Shown one piece after another: positions 61,401 through 64,000 of a stretch of DNA of 64,000 nucleotides. Both the position numbers and the translations under genes were made by a program. How positions within the stretch are numbered: position 1 is the stretch's first letter; the number at the start of each line of letters is the position of its first letter. This DNA is from Crocinitomicaceae bacterium. Its GTDB lineage: Bacteria > Bacteroidota > Bacteroidia > Flavobacteriales_G > Salibacteraceae. The notes beneath the pieces were generated by a model that was not told where the DNA came from, ran no database searches, and saw only the letters and a list, made by a program, of their open reading frames with translations. Location of the stretch: assembly GCA_002713215.1 (NCBI GenBank), contig PAVO01000040.1, positions 1 through 64,000 of the forward strand. The letters run 5' to 3'.

Positions 61401-64000
61401 TGCTGGAAGTGATGCCAACAACGATTCAATTAACAACCTGGGCAACCTTAGAATAGGAACAAATACTAAAGTATCCGATGAAGTTTTAACCATTAGAAGT
61501 GGCGACCAGAAGTTTGGTTTTATCCATACCAATGGTACGGTAGAGCTTGGAACCTGGTTGTTTAATCCAAACGGGAGCGACCCGGCCGGTGGAGCTCAGA
61601 TTGGTACTAACTCTCAACACAGGTTGGATTTCTTTACGAACTTTAGTACCCCACAGGTTACCTTAGATACTACTGGATTTTTTGGTATTGGTACATCAGC
61701 ACCTAAATTTTTGCTGGATGTCAACGGTCACGCTGAGGTTGATAGTTTATCGATAAACGAAAAATACTATTTCCCAACCGTTGATGGTAGTGCAAATCAG
61801 GTGTTACAAACCAATGGAAGCGGTGTGGTTACCTGGCAGACTATTGCCGGATACACCACCAAGGGAATAGATTCAGTACTTGCTGCCGGAAGCGATGCTG
61901 CGGGAGATTCCATTATCAATTTGGGAGCCTTAAAGTTTGGTTCAAGTGCACCAAATGCAGTAATTGGAATTAATTCTACACGGGACTTTGCCATTAGAAC
62001 CCTCAATTCAAATTCAAGCTCGGGAGAGAAGAAGGGAGTGTTTACTGAGGTCACCGGTACTGGTTCCGGAGCGAATTTTGGTTTGTACGGTGGGGCTTCA
62101 GGATCCACCAGTATTAATTACGGCGCATTTGGTGTTGCAACGGGTTCTTCAGGAAGGAAGTATGGTATTTATGGAACGGCAAGCGGGGGAACATCCGCCA
62201 ATAATTATGCTGGATATTTTAAAGATGGAAAAGTTTACATTGAAAATAAACTGGGTATTGGAACCGAGACACCAAGCAATAACCTGGAAGTCGATGTAAC
62301 GGATAGTCTGGGAATTGGCTCGTTTTTGAGCGCCGGCTCAAAAAGCACCGGAGTTGCAGTTGCAATTACTGCTGAGGCTACAGGTGGTTCAGGAACTATG
62401 AATTCAGTAGCGGGTGACTTTGAGGCCTCCGGTTCAGGAGATGATAATTATGGTATAGCAGCTTTTGCACAAAGTGGATCGGCGCTAAACGTTGGTGTTG
62501 ACGGTTCTGCCACTTCAGGTGGTTCAAGTACTGCAATTGGAGTTTCCGGTTCTGCAGATGGAACAGGATCAATCAATTATGGTATTTATGGAGAAGCAAC
62601 AGGAGCCACTACTAATTGGGCCGGTTATTTTAATTCAGGTAATGTATACATCGCAAATAATTTGGGTATAGGTGTATCCAGCCCAACAAGAAAGTTAGAT
62701 GTTGGTGGCGATGCGTATATAAATGAATTATTTACTGACTCAATTATAATAGGACCTACTGGAAATCAGTTTGGAATTGGAAAAACCTCCGGAACAAATG
62801 GACAAGTTTTGACTTACAATAATGGTGTTGCTAGCTGGACAACTTTAACTGCAGGAAGTAAAATTGCAGACGCTGATGGGAACACTTCTATTGATGCAGA
62901 AAAAAATGCTAACGAGGACATTTTAAGGTTTACTACCAATGGAACCGAACGTATGACAATTGCTAAAACGGGTGCGATAACTACATCGGCGAATTTAATT
63001 GTAGGTAGTAGTAATCTGCTTTATGCGGATAACATAAACGGAACCGGTGATATTCGTTTTTATCAGGCAATTTTCCCAAATGCGAACGTAACCGAAGACC
63101 TTGGAAAATCAGGTAATCGATGGTCAACTATTTATGGTAAAGCATTGGACTTAACTGATGCAGCTTCAGTAAAAACGTTGGTGGTCACAGATGGGGCAGC
63201 TGCTGGAAAAGTACTTACTTCAATAGATGGTACAGGTAAGGCTCAATGGTCAACGCTTTCCACCGATACATCTTTAGTATTGGCCAATGCCACCAGAACT
63301 TCCTGGATGTATCCGGACGCTGATACTTTCCGTTTATTTGCCAATAATAGAGAATACCTTACGGTTAAGAATGGTAGAATAGGTATAAACATGTCTGATC
63401 CTACAGCTCGTCTATGTTTGTGGGATACTATCGATAATAACGTCAATAAGTTCGCGGTAAATGCTCAGGTTTACACGAAGAGTTCCGCGGATACAGCTAT
63501 GGGTTTCCGTACTTATTTAAGTGGTGATGCTGCCAATAAATTTGGTGTTTATGCCGATGTTTATGGAGGACCACCTTCTGCTAAATATTATGCTCTATGG
63601 GGGCGTTCCAATGGACTCGGTAACAATGGAGATTTTTATGGAACTTATTCAGTAGCAGAAGGTACGGGAACTTTCTCAGAATACTGGGGAATATATGCCA
63701 AAGCCAATGGGACATCAGGTTCTGCCACCAACTATGGCATTTGGGCAACCGCAAGCGGTGGGACAGATAATTTTGCAGGTTACTTCGATAACGGTAACGT
63801 TCAGGTCAACAACAAAATGGTTGTTGGAGGATCATTCGGTAATAGCTATGATTCTACCTTAAATGTAAAAGGTGGTATAAAGACCGATTACTTAAGAATT
63901 TATGAAGGAGCCGGTTTAGGTAAGGTTCTAATTTCGGATGCCGCTGGTGGAGCTGCCTGGGCCGATGTAACTACCATTGATACCCTTGTTTGTCCATCGG
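58468..64000 (+). CDS. Giant tail-fibre-like secreted protein (3' end outside the window)
   Basis: From ATG 58468 the frame is open for 1844 codons and continues past the window edge. A signal peptide (TFILISFLVLGSHFSSFGQ) leads to a known Bacteroidota N-terminal domain (MKYQAILRDASGNVI, YVETHSGIQTNQLGLINLEI, LLTVPYAQYAKFAESA) seen in phage-tail-fibre-like surface proteins. Then come NTNAGNISNN/ITADSIRI heptad-like repeats, four exact 237-bp repeats, two 381-bp-spaced KITSITMLNDTTF repeats and GIYG/GYF repeats (NYGIYGEATGATTNWAGYF). A C-terminal chaperone (S74) or sorting domain may follow outside the window. It is probably a fibrous adhesin. Confidence 0.82.
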   Translation, partial: MNRIQTIKTFILISFLVLGSHFSSFGQSSLDGMKYQAILRDASGNVIGNSSVDIKFTIYRKGQPLAYVETHSGIQTNQLGLINLEIGLGTATTGDFKTIDWDLGKVSPYYILVELDLKDGNGFNQIGESKLLTVPYAQYAKFAESAVNVDDADADPNNEIQDLSLSGNDLTITQNGTPTIINLAPYLDNTDAQVLSFNQSNDSLKLTNGGSVYLGNYALDAEFKSHLARYQIDSTSIKLRLKSLGDSLATAYDSLGNYNTRINTNAGAISNNTSAISSNATQITADSIRINTNTANITTNAGNISNNSTAITTSATQITADSIRINTNTTNITTNAGNISNNSTRISTDSTRISSLELRDTSSTNELNTGVALNVSSLEVTDAGGTKSADLSVFRDTAAINVNKQAIIDTAASLRATVVSDTVRIFNLEQQVAAGAYKDSSSTNELNTGVALNVSSLEVTDAGGTKSVDLSVFRDTAAINVNKQAIIDTAASLRATVVSDTARIYNLEQQVAAGAYKDSSSTNELNTGVALNVSSLEVTDAGGTKSADLSVFRDTAAININKQAIIDTATSLRATVVSDTARIYNLEQQVAAGAYKDSSSTNELNTGVALNVSSLEVTDAGGTKSADLSVFRDTAAINVNKQAIIDTAASLRATVVSDTARIYNLEQQVAAGAYKDSSSTNEIQALSISNDTINLTNGGFVVLPAAVVNLDNDSTNEKITSITMLNDTTFNFDENGRITTLSLAALGGKVYTNRDSIDAVVSNLADSVTSLRTIDSALNIYRVLDSIQFTKDIDSLKQVAYLDTSATNEIQVLTMSNDTIYLSNGGFVVLPATAVNLDNDSTNEKITSITMLNDTTFTFNENGKVSTLSIAALGGKVYTNRDSIQTLNTNIGTLESAVNAGAYKDSSSTNELNTGVALNVSSLEVTDAGGTKSADLSVFRDTAAINVNKQAIIDTATSLRTAITSSTYTTKGIDSVLAAGSDANNDSINNLGNLRIGTNTKVSDEVLTIRSGDQKFGFIHTNGTVELGTWLFNPNGSDPAGGAQIGTNSQHRLDFFTNFSTPQVTLDTTGFFGIGTSAPKFLLDVNGHAEVDSLSINEKYYFPTVDGSANQVLQTNGSGVVTWQTIAGYTTKGIDSVLAAGSDAAGDSIINLGALKFGSSAPNAVIGINSTRDFAIRTLNSNSSSGEKKGVFTEVTGTGSGANFGLYGGASGSTSINYGAFGVATGSSGRKYGIYGTASGGTSANNYAGYFKDGKVYIENKLGIGTETPSNNLEVDVTDSLGIGSFLSAGSKSTGVAVAITAEATGGSGTMNSVAGDFEASGSGDDNYGIAAFAQSGSALNVGVDGSATSGGSSTAIGVSGSADGTGSINYGIYGEATGATTNWAGYFNSGNVYIANNLGIGVSSPTRKLDVGGDAYINELFTDSIIIGPTGNQFGIGKTSGTNGQVLTYNNGVASWTTLTAGSKIADADGNTSIDAEKNANEDILRFTTNGTERMTIAKTGAITTSANLIVGSSNLLYADNINGTGDIRFYQAIFPNANVTEDLGKSGNRWSTIYGKALDLTDAASVKTLVVTDGAAAGKVLTSIDGTGKAQWSTLSTDTSLVLANATRTSWMYPDADTFRLFANNREYLTVKNGRIGINMSDPTARLCLWDTIDNNVNKFAVNAQVYTKSSADTAMGFRTYLSGDAANKFGVYADVYGGPPSAKYYALWGRSNGLGNNGDFYGTYSVAEGTGTFSEYWGIYAKANGTSGSATNYGIWATASGGTDNFAGYFDNGNVQVNNKMVVGGSFGNSYDSTLNVKGGIKTDYLRIYEGAGLGKVLISDAAGGAAWADVTTIDTLVCPS
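59560..60507 (+). repeat. Four tandem 237-bp repeats (79 codons each)
   Basis: The codons for the Asn-Glu start of the repeat fall at 59560, 59797, 60034 and 60271, and the next block begins at 60508, so each copy is exactly 237 bp and in frame. A further partial copy begins at 61195. Copies 2 and 4 are identical over 92 bp (59908-59999 and 60382-60473), and copies 1 and 3 over 56 bp (59605-59660 and 60079-60134). Confidence 0.88.
60508..61194 (+). repeat. Second repeat class, two copies
   Basis: A block starting NEIQ with SNDTI, GGFVVLPA, NLDNDSTNEKITSITMLNDT and LAALGGKVYTNRDSI occurs at 60508 and again, diverged, at 60889 (381 bp, 127 codons apart). The second copy is shorter and runs into the partial 237-bp-type repeat at 61195. 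Confidence 0.75.

Overview
The window comes from a Bacteroidota genome, most likely a free-living, possibly aquatic member of the Flavobacteriales/Cytophagales-like lineages. The order is inference. The phylum assignment rests on type IX secretion (T9SS) proteins: PorP/SprF, PorE, and C-terminal sorting domains of types A and B. It also rests on DUF547, DUF4159 and GLPGLI-like proteins and on promoters with the Bacteroidota -7 element TAnnTTTG. No rRNA, tRNA, CRISPR array, transposase or prophage was recognised.

Layout. 1-3000 is accessory-looking: the start of a secreted protein on the minus strand, a gene-poor stretch with a long composite hairpin and short direct repeats, then a small coiled-coil protein followed by a 615-residue PD-(D/E)XK nuclease-like protein in AT-rich DNA. 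2990-4770 is an SDR oxidoreductase and a TetR regulator, with two copies of an 18-bp palindrome flanking the SDR promoter. 4826-12345 is a T9SS block: PorE-like and PorP/SprF-like genes overlap on the minus strand and diverge from a 14-PKD-module type B cargo protein. 12.4-20 kb holds small secreted or enzymatic genes: GLPGLI-like, JmjC cupin, a DUF547/beta-barrel fusion, GpmA with two tandem HAD paralogues, an SRPBCC protein, an AraC regulator and a choloylglycine-hydrolase-like enzyme. 20-28 kb is metabolic: acs, an AcuI/YhdH-type reductase, three envelope proteins, NDH-2 overlapping a bestrophin, and a haem-binding protein. 28.4-38.7 kb holds two T9SS type A surface proteins, one of 2601 residues built from nested repeats.

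38.7-58.4 kb is mostly housekeeping: a methyltransferase, a DEAD-box helicase, TrkH/TrkA potassium uptake, RsmE with DUF4159, a P460-like lipoprotein, pckA, DUF423, a saccharopine dehydrogenase, sucD, carbonic anhydrase, a Kv channel with a zinc ribbon and a DEDDh exonuclease/GIY-YIG fusion. Within it, a membrane-anchored OmpR-type regulator diverges from a TonB-like gene across an array of six helically phased half-sites. 58.5-64 kb is the first 1844 codons of a giant tail-fibre-like secreted protein that runs off the window.

The strongest candidates for something undescribed are: the ToxR-topology regulator/TonB-like pair with its phased operator array; the coiled-coil/nuclease pair beside the odd hairpin; the nested-repeat surface protein in which one unit has gained exactly two 28-residue rungs; and the mosaic 237-bp repeats of the last gene. 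All functions are read from sequence motifs by eye; no database search was run.
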